From the NCBI GenBank assembly GCA_009993045.1, contig JAACUG010000075.1, positions 22,183 through 68,394 on the forward strand: 46,212 nucleotides of DNA, in the 5' to 3' direction. Shown in pieces: positions 7,590 through 16,611 of this stretch. The stretch is from Cyanobacteria bacterium CG_2015-22_32_23. GTDB taxonomy: Bacteria; Cyanobacteriota; Cyanobacteriia; Cyanobacteriales; Cyanobacteriaceae. Under the pieces are notes generated by a model. It made no database searches, had not been told where the DNA came from, and was given only the letters and a program-made list of their open reading frames with translations. Every line of letters begins with the position of its first letter. Position 1 is the stretch's first letter. The position numbers and the translations under genes are program-made.

Positions 7590-8636
7590 ATGAGTAAAAG
7601 AAGAAGATCACGGAATTTCATTGGTAGTTTATTGTTTGTATTCTTATTATTGAATCCATTATTAGCCTTTGCTAAACCGAAAGCAAAACCCAAACCCAAA
7701 CCAAATCCTGTCTCAGAAACACCTTTACAAAAAGCTCAAAGAGAATTACCAAAAAACTATTTTGTTGTTTATGCCATTGTGGATAAAATTGCCCGAGCGA
7801 ATGGCTTAGATAATAAACCTTGGCGTATTGTTGTTACTTCTAACTATAACGTTAATGCCTATGCTTCTGATACTAACTTACTAACTTTTGAAGCTGGTTT
7901 GATGGATCAATTAGAAGGTAACGCCTCCGCTTTAGCCTGTGCGATCGCCCACGAAATGGGACATCATACAAGACAACATTTAGGTTATGGTCCAGCTAAA
8001 CAAGAACAAGCTAAAAGAGAAGAAATAGAAAAAGCTGAAAAAGCTAAAATAGTTGAACAACAAGATGCTCAAACTCAGGCTTTAATAGGTGCTGGAGTGG
8101 CAACGGGCATGGCTGCGGCGGGTCAACAAGTAGGGGGTATTGGCGGAGGATTGCTTCAACTGGGCGGTTTATTATTTGGAGGTGCAAGTCAACAAAAAGC
8201 ACAGAATATTGAAGCTATTAAAGCCAAAATTGAACAAGAAGCCGAGACTAATTACAATAAGCGTTTAATGGAAATTAGTCAAACTCAAGAATTTGAAGCG
8301 GATGAAAATGGCTATATCTATAGTGTTACCGCAGGATTTGATCCTAATGGTTGTATTGCCGTTATGGATATTTTAGGAAGAATGCCAGGCGCTCAATCAG
8401 AAGGTAGTAGTCATCCTTCTCCTGAAAAACGCACTCAACAGATAAATGCTTTAATGGTGAAAAATCCCCCAGAAACATTAAAAGCTAAAGGGAAAATTTT
8501 TCTAAGCACAAAACCGACTCCTCTTAAATATGAAATTTTTAGTTATGAGCGAGAAGGTGGTGGAACTTCTTCTGGTTTAAAGGTTTTTCCCATCACAGGT
8601 TCAACCCAAGAGGACTTAAATCGTTATCTGAATTAA
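7590..8636 (+). CDS. Secreted M48-family zinc metalloprotease
   Basis: 348 residues. A basic N-terminus and hydrophobic core (about 10-28, ending LLAFA) form a signal peptide, followed by a lysine-proline stretch. The zinc site HEMGHH is at 121-126, and the third ligand is probably Glu236 in EFEADENG, both as in the M48 family. Between them lies a glycine/alanine-rich hydrophobic segment (about 166-200) and a charged coiled stretch. M48 proteases of this type act in envelope quality control. It leads a cassette of five codirectional exported or membrane proteins, 40 bases ahead of the COP23 gene, and the terminator after that gene suggests the two form one transcript. Confidence 0.9.
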   Translation: MSKRRRSRNFIGSLLFVFLLLNPLLAFAKPKAKPKPKPNPVSETPLQKAQRELPKNYFVVYAIVDKIARANGLDNKPWRIVVTSNYNVNAYASDTNLLTFEAGLMDQLEGNASALACAIAHEMGHHTRQHLGYGPAKQEQAKREEIEKAEKAKIVEQQDAQTQALIGAGVATGMAAAGQQVGGIGGGLLQLGGLLFGGASQQKAQNIEAIKAKIEQEAETNYNKRLMEISQTQEFEADENGYIYSVTAGFDPNGCIAVMDILGRMPGAQSEGSSHPSPEKRTQQINALMVKNPPETLKAKGKIFLSTKPTPLKYEIFSYEREGGGTSSGLKVFPITGSTQEDLNRYLN

Positions 8637-8676
8637 ACATCAATCAACATCAACCTATATTCTCAACCTTAAAATT

Positions 8677-9342
8677 ATGTCCACAAAAAAAGTTTCTCTT
8701 TGTATTTTCTCTCTCGTCATGGTGAGTAGCTCCATCAGTTTTGTTTCTCCTAGTGAAGCTGGATCTATTCAATTTGAATGTTCGGTAGATAATAATAATA
8801 ATCCAACTACCTATGTTCAAACACAAGGTGGTGTTGTTGAAATATTTAAGTGGAAAAGTAACTACTTTCAAGGTCCTTATACTCCCATGCAACGCTGTTT
8901 AGAAGTGACTCAAAGAATGAATAAATTTCAACCTAGTTACTTAGTGGCAGGACGAGTTAATAACTATAATGTTATCTGTGCGGGAACTAATTGCGATCGC
9001 GCTGGGAATAATGTACTGTTAACTTTACGACCCGATCAAAATCCGAACCAAGTGTTAGCAGAAATTGATAATACCAGAGATGGTGCTGGAGGTCCTTCTA
9101 TGCAATTAAGTGGTTCTTCTGGAGGACAAAATACGGCAACAAAACAGAGTAACTTAGTGAAAACTCAAAACGGATCATTAGCACTAAATTTAGTTAGTTA
9201 TATTGAATCTGCTCCCAAAATCCCTAAAAATCTCTCAGGGAATTCTAACAGTAGTAATACGACAGGATTAAATGAAGAACCTATCATTGTCCCATCCAAT
9301 GCTGGTCAAAAACCTACCTCGTCACCCGGCATTAAATGGTAA
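8677..9342 (+). CDS. COP23-domain secreted protein
   Basis: 221 residues with a signal peptide (about 1-28, VSPSEA cleavage region). The COP23 domain covers about 30-145; visible landmarks are the FECSVD opening, three further cysteines (QRCLEVT, NVICAGTNCDR) and the LLTLRPDQNP strand. COP23 is a family of cyanobacterial circadian-oscillating, membrane-associated proteins of unknown biochemical role. The tail from 145 is low-complexity Ser/Asn and ends SSPGIKW, which resembles the ends of two other proteins in the cassette. It follows the M48 gene by 40 bases and is followed by a hairpin terminator. Confidence 0.85.
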   Translation: MSTKKVSLCIFSLVMVSSSISFVSPSEAGSIQFECSVDNNNNPTTYVQTQGGVVEIFKWKSNYFQGPYTPMQRCLEVTQRMNKFQPSYLVAGRVNNYNVICAGTNCDRAGNNVLLTLRPDQNPNQVLAEIDNTRDGAGGPSMQLSGSSGGQNTATKQSNLVKTQNGSLALNLVSYIESAPKIPKNLSGNSNSSNTTGLNEEPIIVPSNAGQKPTSSPGIKW

Positions 9343-9359
9343 TAAATTTTTAAGAAGAG

Positions 9360-9393
9360 GTTGGGTAAAACAACTGATAACCCAACTTTTTTT
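9360..9393 (+). terminator. Rho-independent terminator after the COP23 gene
   Basis: Stem GTTGGGT (9360-9366) pairs with ACCCAAC (9380-9386) around a 13-nt loop, followed directly by seven T. It lies 18 bases after the COP23 stop, so M48-COP23 form one unit and the serine protease gene begins another. Confidence 0.85.
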
Positions 9394-9512
9394 ATAATCT
9401 GTTAGGTAGAATTAAAAACAAATTAATCGATATTTACTCTCAAATATTTTATTACTTTTTAAAACTATTAAAACCTAACTTTTCTCTGTTTTACCTTATC
9501 AAAACCTATGTT

Positions 9513-10373
9513 ATGGGCAAAATTTTAGCTACGGGTTTATTTGGTTTAATCTGTTTTTTTACGGGTATTTTCACTCAATATATTCTCCCTGTCAAAAGTG
9601 TTGACACTAGAATTGAATGTAAAGAAGTACTTATTTCTAATACTTCTATTCAGAAAAACCAAGAAAATCCTAAAAACTTAACGAAGCTAGAAACTCAGGA
9701 AAAATCTTCAGAAAAAGAAAAAGACATTGAAATCTATGCTCGAAAAATAACGGTAAAGGTATTATCGGGGGATAATTCAGGATCTGGAATTTTAATTAAT
9801 CAAAAGAGTAATATTTATCAAGTTCTTACTAATAATCATGTTTTATTATTTGGACAACAAAATCAATCCTATAAAATTAAAACAGAAGACGGTAAAATTC
9901 ATATAGCAAAAGTAGTTAAAGAATTAAATTTTCAGAACTATGATTTGGGAGTATTAGAGTTTGAAAGCGAAAATAATTATCAAGTAGTTTCATTATCCCG
10001 AATGTCTATACCATCTGTAAATGAAGTTGTTTATGCAGCAGGTTTTCCCTATGAATCTAATAATTTTACCTTTACCAGTGGACGAGTTGATTTAATTAGT
10101 GATTTATCTTTTCGGGGTGGCTATCAAATAGGCTATAGTAACGATATTCAAAAAGGCATGAGTGGCGGTCCTTTATTTAATGCTCAAGGTGACATTATTG
10201 GCATTAATGGCAGACATAAATATCCTGCTTGGGGAAATCCCTATATATTTGAAAATGGCAGTGTGGCAACTCCAGAACAAAAGGAAATAATGAGTCAATC
10301 TAGTTGGGCAATTCCTATTAAAACTTTTTTACAATTTGCCCCTGAATTTGCCCTTAAGGATAACCTTAATTAA
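9513..10373 (+). CDS. Membrane-anchored trypsin-like serine protease
   Basis: 286 residues. An N-terminal hydrophobic helix (about 5-26) acts as an uncleaved anchor or signal. A charged linker runs to about 75, then the trypsin-like fold. The catalytic triad is visible as His109 (LTNNHV), Asp144 (NYDLGVLEF) and Ser217 (GMSGGPLF). There is no PDZ domain, unlike HtrA/Deg proteases. The active site should face the periplasm. The ATG at 9508 is out of frame, so 9513 is the start. It is followed 26 bases later by a second protease-like gene and then by a kinase, suggesting a proteolysis-signalling unit. Confidence 0.88.
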   Translation: MGKILATGLFGLICFFTGIFTQYILPVKSVDTRIECKEVLISNTSIQKNQENPKNLTKLETQEKSSEKEKDIEIYARKITVKVLSGDNSGSGILINQKSNIYQVLTNNHVLLFGQQNQSYKIKTEDGKIHIAKVVKELNFQNYDLGVLEFESENNYQVVSLSRMSIPSVNEVVYAAGFPYESNNFTFTSGRVDLISDLSFRGGYQIGYSNDIQKGMSGGPLFNAQGDIIGINGRHKYPAWGNPYIFENGSVATPEQKEIMSQSSWAIPIKTFLQFAPEFALKDNLN

Positions 10374-10399
10374 AGTAATTTAAACTAATATTTAATACT

Positions 10400-11365
10400 A
10401 TGAATGGGCTATATAAATTTTCGTTTTTTAAAGTTTTATGTTTTTGCTTATTAAGTGTTTTTTTCTCGTCAAATTGTATTGGTTTTAATAAAAATAAAAA
10501 TGTTTTAGCTCAATTTCCAAAGGCAGAAACTAAACAAAATTTTCCTAAAAATAATGATGATATTGGTAAATTTATTCTTAAATATGAACCCACTAATTCT
10601 AATCCAGAAATTCAGAGAATATTTATAGAAAGTCAAATTTTTGACAAAATCATTAATAATCTTAACAATTCAGGATTAATTATGAGACAAAATATTCCTG
10701 TAACTTTTCAAGATTGTGGAGATCCAAATGCTTATTGGAGTTATAAAAATAAAGAAATAATTATCTGTTATGAAAACACAGCTTATGATTTATTTCTCTT
10801 TCATGAAAAGGCAAAATATCCCATAGAAAAAGCGATGGAAAAATCTATTAATGAAACAATATTCGCATTTTACCATGAATTAGGACACGCTTTAATTGAT
10901 ACATTAGCATTAAATGCTGTGGGGCAGGAAGAAGATACTGTTGATGAATTTGCATCGGTAATGTTATATCGAAATCACGACAAAAATTTTGCAGCAGAAG
11001 TTGTTTTAGATTCTTCAGAATATTATGAATTATTATATAAAGAAAAGGAAAAAAGTCCCAGTTGGGATGAACATACACCTCATGATAAAAGATTATTTAA
11101 TTTAGTTTGTTTTGTTTATGGTAGTAACCCCGAAAAATATGAAAAAATATTCATTGAAAAATTTAATTTACTAGATGAAGAAAATATAGCTTCAGAAGAT
11201 AATTTAAAAGCAAGAAAGGAAAAATGTCAACAAGAATTTACTAAAAAAACTGATAGTTGGAATCGATTATTATTACCCCATTATGCCATTAAAAATAACT
11301 ATCAAAGGTCATCTTTTCCTATCAATAATTCTCCCGGAATGTCTGAGAGAGGAATTTATTGGTAA
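10400..11365 (+). CDS. Secreted DUF4344-type putative zinc metallopeptidase
   Basis: 321 residues with a signal peptide (about 8-27) and possible lipobox-like SSNC near residue 26. The zinc motif HELGH is at 159-163 in FAFYHELGHALID; a downstream EEDTVDEFAS (177-186) probably gives the third ligand. This arrangement is that of the DUF4344 family, whose substrates are unknown. A helical charged domain follows. The C-terminus ends NNSPGMSERGIYW, resembling the COP23 and kinase tails. Spacing is 26 bases to the upstream protease and 46 to the downstream kinase, so one transcript is likely. Confidence 0.8.
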   Translation: MNGLYKFSFFKVLCFCLLSVFFSSNCIGFNKNKNVLAQFPKAETKQNFPKNNDDIGKFILKYEPTNSNPEIQRIFIESQIFDKIINNLNNSGLIMRQNIPVTFQDCGDPNAYWSYKNKEIIICYENTAYDLFLFHEKAKYPIEKAMEKSINETIFAFYHELGHALIDTLALNAVGQEEDTVDEFASVMLYRNHDKNFAAEVVLDSSEYYELLYKEKEKSPSWDEHTPHDKRLFNLVCFVYGSNPEKYEKIFIEKFNLLDEENIASEDNLKARKEKCQQEFTKKTDSWNRLLLPHYAIKNNYQRSSFPINNSPGMSERGIYW

Positions 11366-11411
11366 ACTTTATTAATATTACTATAACTTTTTTTTAATTA
11401 ATTAACTAATT

Positions 11412-13253
11412 ATGAATGTCAATACACCTTTATCTCAAGAAACTATTTTAGAAAATAAATATCGGATAATTCAAAAATTAGGAAAAGGGGGTTTTAGTCG
11501 AACTTATTTAGTAGAAAATATACAAGAAAATCGTAAACATTATCTATTAAAAGAATTTTTGCCCAATCATAATAATAAAACAGAATTTAATCAAAAATCC
11601 TTAGAATTATTTTATCAAGAAGCCTCTATTTTATCTAAATTAAATCATCCTCAAATACCTAAATTTTTAGATTGGTTTCAAGAAAATAATAATTTTTTCA
11701 TCGTTCAAGAATATATTAAAGGAGATAATTATTGGCAATTACTTTGTAAAAGAAAAAGAGAACAAAGGTTATTTTCAGAAGCCGAAATTATCCAATGGTT
11801 TAAAGATTTATTACCCTTAATTAACTATCTTCACGAGAATAAAATAATTCACCGAGATATTTCTCCTGATAACATTATTTATTCTACTGAAATTAATAAA
11901 CCTGTCTTGATTGATTTTGGTGGAGTTAAACAAAAAATGACAGAAATTATTAATCATGGTTATGAAGAAATAAAAGGGACAATTATTGGTAAAATAGGCT
12001 ATTCTGCACCAGAACAATTTAAAGGACAATGTTATGAAAATAGTGATATTTATGCTTTAGGAGTAACTGGTTTAGTTTTGTTAACAGGAAAAGAACCAGA
12101 GTTATTATTTAATAGTTATAGTCGAAAACAATCTTGGGTTCAAGATCTAAATATTAGTGATCAATTTAAGTTAATTTTTGAGAAAATTTTAAAGGAATAT
12201 CCTGATGAAAGATATGCTTCTGCTATGGATGTTTTAAATGAAATAAATAAGATTGGAACTTTAAATAATCAACCACAACAAAGCATAGGAAGTGAAAAAA
12301 CTATTTTAATTGCACCATCAAATGATCACAAATTTGAAAAAGATCCATATCTTATATATCCTGAAAATATAACTAAAAATGAAGAGAAAAAAAATGAAGA
12401 TAATTCTTTGAAAAAAGTTATTTTATTCTTGTTAATGACGCTATTTGGTTTAAGCATTATTGGCTTAGTTTTACAAGCTCCTCATATTAATGCTATTTGT
12501 AAAAAACTAGATAATTGTGCTAAAGATAAAGAATATCAGAAAATTTTTGATGAAACCTTAGTAGATGGAAAAGAAGTAATAAATCCTAAACAAACTGTTA
12601 AAAATATTAATGATTTACAGTCACAGCAAAAAGATTTACAGGAAGTCATAAAAGATTTCAAAGAAATTCCTAATGATGTTAAAGTTTATGATCAAGCTCA
12701 AGAGGAATTAAAAGTTTATGAAAATAAATTAATAGAACTTGATGAGAAAATAAAGAAAGAAAATAAGGCTAATTTAGAGTTTCAAGAAATAGTCAAAAAG
12801 ATGGATAATTTACGCCAAGAAACGTCCCTAGCTAATAATACTAATAAATATCAAAAATTAAAAGCTGAATGGGAAGGATTAAAGGCAAAATTAAACGAAT
12901 TTGATGGTAATTTATTCATTAGTCCTCAAGTGAGTAATCAAATAATAGAATCAGAAAAAAATATTGCCAAAATAGATGATAATTTAAAGATTTTACAGGC
13001 TCAGGCTAAAGCTAAAGCAGAACAAATCGCTAGGGAAAAAGCTAAAGCAAATACCTATAAGCCGTCATCTCCTGTCGTTAGATATAAACCACAGCAAAAT
13101 GCCCCTAAAATTGCTAGACAAATACCTAAAAAATCTCCAGTATTATCTAATCATAAGCAAAATATTACTAAACCTCAGAGAAATTATTATCCAAAGAAAA
13201 CTCCTTCCGCACCTCCCCAAAAAAATATTTCAACTCCCGGGTCTGTTTGGTAG
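11412..13253 (+). CDS. Transmembrane serine/threonine protein kinase
   Basis: 613 residues. The kinase domain spans about 17-280, with the glycine loop GKGGFS (24-29), Lys47 (YLLKEF), catalytic HRD (147-149), DFG (168-170) and APEQ (199-202), so it should be active. A single membrane helix lies near 330-352. The remainder is a charged coiled coil (about 390-540) with a basic proline-rich end that finishes ISTPGSVW. With the kinase in the cytoplasm, this tail lies in the periplasm together with the upstream proteases and COP23 protein. A signalling link between envelope and cytoplasm is inferred from the layout. It closes the cassette; a HIP1 octamer follows at 13360. Confidence 0.92.
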   Translation: MNVNTPLSQETILENKYRIIQKLGKGGFSRTYLVENIQENRKHYLLKEFLPNHNNKTEFNQKSLELFYQEASILSKLNHPQIPKFLDWFQENNNFFIVQEYIKGDNYWQLLCKRKREQRLFSEAEIIQWFKDLLPLINYLHENKIIHRDISPDNIIYSTEINKPVLIDFGGVKQKMTEIINHGYEEIKGTIIGKIGYSAPEQFKGQCYENSDIYALGVTGLVLLTGKEPELLFNSYSRKQSWVQDLNISDQFKLIFEKILKEYPDERYASAMDVLNEINKIGTLNNQPQQSIGSEKTILIAPSNDHKFEKDPYLIYPENITKNEEKKNEDNSLKKVILFLLMTLFGLSIIGLVLQAPHINAICKKLDNCAKDKEYQKIFDETLVDGKEVINPKQTVKNINDLQSQQKDLQEVIKDFKEIPNDVKVYDQAQEELKVYENKLIELDEKIKKENKANLEFQEIVKKMDNLRQETSLANNTNKYQKLKAEWEGLKAKLNEFDGNLFISPQVSNQIIESEKNIAKIDDNLKILQAQAKAKAEQIAREKAKANTYKPSSPVVRYKPQQNAPKIARQIPKKSPVLSNHKQNITKPQRNYYPKKTPSAPPQKNISTPGSVW

Positions 13254-13398
13254 TATCGTTAGGTTAAAAATAAAATAATTGATCAAGATAAGTAAACAAA
13301 ATTAATTATACCCTTGATAAGTTATTAAAAAGTCTAAAAATTAATCGTGAATAGTTCAGGCGATCGCCTATATCTTTCCAAAAAAAAATAATTAAATC

Positions 13399-14610
13399 TT
13401 ATTGTTGAGACAAAAAACTAATAGCAGTTTGATATTGAAGATCTTTTTCTGTGCCAATTTCAAAGTAACTGATGGGATCTTGAGTTACAATTTTATCAGG
13501 GGTGATACCTAATTTATTAATATCTTTGTGGCTAGGAGTCTCATATTTTGCTACTGTAACGGCAATTCCAGCACCATCAGGCAATTCAAATAAAGATTGA
13601 ATCAAGCCTTTTCCGAAGGTTTTTTCCCCGATTAAAATTCCTCGATGATTATCTTGTAATGCTCCTGCAAGAATTTCACTAGCACTAGCAGAACCCTGAT
13701 TCACTAATACTACTAAAGGTTTATCCGTTAAAGCCTCTCCATCGGCATCATAACTGTCTAAAACCCCTTGACGATTAACTGTATAAACAATAGTACTCGG
13801 TTGCAACCATAAACGAGCAATTTCGATACCAGCTTGTAATAAACCTCCCGGATTATTGCGTAAATCTAAGATGTAGCCTTTTGCACCTTGTTGATCTAAT
13901 TTTACTAAAGCATGGGCTAAATCTTGAGTAGCATTAGCACTAAATTGGGTTAAACCGATATAACCGACAGGATTTTTAGGGTTAGAATTATCTAGGTGAG
14001 AGTTAACCGCACTTAAAGAAAGACGATCACGCTTTAGTTCATAGGTTCTAATATGGGATTCCTTTTGGCGTTTAACTTCAAGTATAACTGTAGTGCCAAT
14101 TTCTCCTCTAATTTTATTGGCGGCTTCATCTAAGGTTATCGTATTAGTATTAATACCATCAATAGTTAGAATTTGATCTCGTGGTTGAATACCAGCTAAT
14201 TCCGCAGGAGAACTAGGTAGAGGTGTTACAACTTCTAATTGACTATTTTCAGGATTAATACTAATTTGTAAGCCAATACCTGATAATTCTCCAGAGGTAG
14301 TAATTTGTAAATTATGATAATTTTCTGGTGGTAAAAGACGAGTATAAGGATCATCAAGAAGTGCTAACATTTCCTTAATAGCAGTATAGGTTTCTTCTCG
14401 ATTATGTAAGGGTTTTTTGATAAATTTTTGCCTAATAGTCCACCAATTCTGATGATTAAAAGTATCATCTACATAAGCCTCATTTACCAAGCGCCAGGAT
14501 TGTAATAAAACTTTTTCTTCTTGAGTATAAGCGAAGGCGTTAGATGGATAAATAAAATTGGAACACAAAATCAATAAAAGAATCACTAAACTTGAGTAAA
14601 TTTTCTTCAT
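13399..14610 (-). CDS. ctpA: Carboxyl-terminal processing protease CtpA (S41)
   Basis: 403 residues with a signal peptide (about 1-28, ending SNAFA), targeting it to the lumen or periplasm. An N-terminal helical region carrying SWRLVNEAYVDD and LDDPYTRLLPPENY is typical of cyanobacterial CtpA. The PDZ domain follows (about 105-185), then the S41 core with the catalytic serine in GSASASEI and the lysine in GEKTFGKG. CtpA removes the C-terminal extension of photosystem II protein D1, which is needed for manganese cluster assembly. I choose CtpA over CtpB/CtpC from overall resemblance; a paralogue cannot be excluded. Gene stands alone on the minus strand. Confidence 0.85.
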   Translation of the reverse strand: MKKIYSSLVILLLILCSNFIYPSNAFAYTQEEKVLLQSWRLVNEAYVDDTFNHQNWWTIRQKFIKKPLHNREETYTAIKEMLALLDDPYTRLLPPENYHNLQITTSGELSGIGLQISINPENSQLEVVTPLPSSPAELAGIQPRDQILTIDGINTNTITLDEAANKIRGEIGTTVILEVKRQKESHIRTYELKRDRLSLSAVNSHLDNSNPKNPVGYIGLTQFSANATQDLAHALVKLDQQGAKGYILDLRNNPGGLLQAGIEIARLWLQPSTIVYTVNRQGVLDSYDADGEALTDKPLVVLVNQGSASASEILAGALQDNHRGILIGEKTFGKGLIQSLFELPDGAGIAVTVAKYETPSHKDINKLGITPDKIVTQDPISYFEIGTEKDLQYQTAISFLSQQ

Positions 14611-14667
14611 GAGGATATTAAGTAAAGTAAAATTAATGGTACATTTTATTTGCCTTTAACCTTTGAT

Positions 14668-14690
14668 AACAAGAGGTTTTAACCCCTTGC
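14668..14690. repeat. Dispersed hairpin-like repeat, copy 1
   Basis: AACAAGAG...CCCCTTGC is an imperfect dyad. It recurs with a few changes at 27237-27259 inside the 27.2-kb MITE-like element, in the same orientation. It may be a fragment of the same element family. Confidence 0.5.
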
Positions 14691-14855
14691 TTATATAAAA
14701 TTAATTTTGCCTGAATACTTATGGGTTGGCTTAAGGCACTTAGTCAGCTAAAAATATTTTTAATAGATTTACACTTATAGTAAAATAAATTTTGGTTAGT
14801 TTTTTCACTACTAATAAAAGATTGTTGGGTTTTGATTTTACACTCAACCTGCGGA

Positions 14856-15620
14856 TTAATTATTAAGAGTTAAAATTTCCACACCACCGCTAGTTACAGC
14901 TATGGTATGCTCAAATTGTGCCGATAATTTACGATCTTTTGTTAATGCAGTCCAACCATCTTCTAATACATCAGCCTCCCATGTTCCTATATTTATCATA
15001 GGTTCGATGGTAAATACCATACCTGGGCGAATTTTTTTTCCTGTACCTTTTTTACCATAGTGAGGCACTTGAGGAGGTGTATGAAATACTCTACCAATTC
15101 CATGACCTACAAAATTTCTAACGACAGAATAACCAAAACTTTCAGCATATTCCTGAATGACAGCCCCAATATCTCCAATTCTACCTCCTGGGCGTACAGC
15201 TTTTATACCTCGATAAAGACATTCTTCTGTTACTTCAACTAATTGTCTTGCCTCATCGGAAGGAGTGCCTACAAAAAAAGTTTTCGATGTATCTCCATGA
15301 TAGCCGTCTAAAATCGGCGTAACGTCAATGTTGATAATATCTCCATCTTTCAATATTTGACTTTTATTAGGAATGCCATGACAAATTACTTCATTAACGC
15401 TAGTACAAATTGAGCGAGGAAAACCATGATAACCTAAAGGAGCGCTTTTTGCTCCATGTTGTTTTGTCCATTTTTCCGCTTCTTGATCAAGTTCATGGGT
15501 ACTAATACCCGGTTTAACCATCTTTCCTAAATGTTCTAACAATTGTGCTGCTAATTTTCCTGCTTGACGCATTTTATCAATTTCTCTAGCAGATAAAAGT
15601 ACTATATTTTCGTTACCCAT
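14856..15620 (-). CDS. map: Methionine aminopeptidase, type I
   Basis: 254 residues. All five metal ligands of type I MetAP can be picked out: Asp in NIDVTP, Asp in HGDTSKTF, His in GHGIGRVFH, Glu in FTIEPM and Glu in QFEHTIA. It removes the initiator methionine co-translationally in the cytoplasm. There is no N-terminal zinc-finger extension. The start MGNENIV gives a normal length. It has its own promoter region; cyanobacteria usually carry several map paralogues, so this is one of them. Confidence 0.93.
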   Translation of the reverse strand: MGNENIVLLSAREIDKMRQAGKLAAQLLEHLGKMVKPGISTHELDQEAEKWTKQHGAKSAPLGYHGFPRSICTSVNEVICHGIPNKSQILKDGDIINIDVTPILDGYHGDTSKTFFVGTPSDEARQLVEVTEECLYRGIKAVRPGGRIGDIGAVIQEYAESFGYSVVRNFVGHGIGRVFHTPPQVPHYGKKGTGKKIRPGMVFTIEPMINIGTWEADVLEDGWTALTKDRKLSAQFEHTIAVTSGGVEILTLNN

Positions 15621-15789
15621 GGTTAATTTTTATAATTTTTTATACCTTACTCTTTATTATTTTAATAGACTTGTGAATAATAACCAAACCACTATAATAT
15701 CTCGTCACAAAATTTTTTTTGCTCTTTTATAACATCTCAAATAAGTTGTATTTAGCTATAATTTTTCTTAAAGTGAAATAGGACTTTTT

Positions 15790-16191
15790 TTAAAAATTAA
15801 TAGTTTTAATACCTAACATTACTAAAGAAATTAAACAACCCAGAAGTAAACTCATACCACTTAATGAACTAATGCCGAAACCTAGAGTTCTTTTTTTCGC
15901 TTCTTGATAGTAACCCCAAGCATATAAAACTCTTCCTAAAATCCAAATTCCTCCCAAAATTGCTCCCCATAATTCACTTACATAATAGGAAAAAATCCAC
16001 AATAATGGTAAAAAGAAGATAAGTTGTTCTAACATATTTTCTTGCACTCTTAATGCCCTTTCAAAATTAGGATCTCCAGACATAGCAGGAGGCATTACAT
16101 TATATTTTACTCTTGCTCTTCCTACATTAATAATTGTCACAAAATAGACTAATAATGCTGAAACTGTGATAATACTTGCACCTAATAGCAT
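15790..16191 (-). CDS. MAPEG-family membrane protein
   Basis: 133 residues with four hydrophobic helices. The family mark is RALRVQENMLEQL near residues 46-58, the RVQxNxxE pattern of microsomal glutathione S-transferase/eicosanoid enzymes. Bacterial members may conjugate glutathione to hydrophobic compounds, but the cyanobacterial role is not established. The small cytochrome gene lies about 50 bases downstream on the same strand, so co-transcription is possible. Confidence 0.85.
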   Translation of the reverse strand: MLLGASIITVSALLVYFVTIINVGRARVKYNVMPPAMSGDPNFERALRVQENMLEQLIFFLPLLWIFSYYVSELWGAILGGIWILGRVLYAWGYYQEAKKRTLGFGISSLSGMSLLLGCLISLVMLGIKTINF

Positions 16192-16243
16192 AAAAAATTA
16201 CTCCTATTTATTAATATTAAAAATTTGATTATTGATAGTTTTG

Positions 16244-16582
16244 TTAAGGTTTTTGAAATACATAATTTGCTACTTGATTAATTTTTTTTTTAGTAAGAAT
16301 ATTTTTAAATGGTGGCATCTCTTGTTTACCGTTAATAACAATATTAGTAATTTTATTTAAAGAATTATCTTTTTTTTGTAAATTTTTTAATTTATGACAT
16401 TGTGAACAATTATCGATAAAGATTTGTTTTCCATTTTCATTTATAAAAGTTGTGCTTTGAGTAGCTGGTATTAGATAAATATGTAGAAAAAAACTAATAA
16501 TTAAACTAAAGATAAATAAGAAAGTTTTTTGCAAAATCATTAATTTCTTAGTAAGAAAAAATATGTACTCACTTAAGATCAT
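16244..16582 (-). CDS. Small c-type cytochrome, membrane-anchored or exported
   Basis: 112 residues from the first ATG; the internal ATG at 16540 (MILQKTFLF) gives 98 residues and a more usual signal or anchor helix, and I prefer it. The haem site is CSQCH, and the distal methionine is probably in KQEMPPF, as in class I cytochromes c6 and relatives. It is shorter and more lysine-rich than plastidial-type cytochrome c6, so it may be a c6-like or CytM-like electron carrier rather than the main photosynthetic donor. It lies between ribD and the MAPEG gene, all on the minus strand with short gaps. Confidence 0.75.
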   Translation of the reverse strand: MILSEYIFFLTKKLMILQKTFLFIFSLIISFFLHIYLIPATQSTTFINENGKQIFIDNCSQCHKLKNLQKKDNSLNKITNIVINGKQEMPPFKNILTKKKINQVANYVFQKP

Positions 16583-16611
16583 AACATTGATTTATCATTA
16601 TTTAACTAAAC

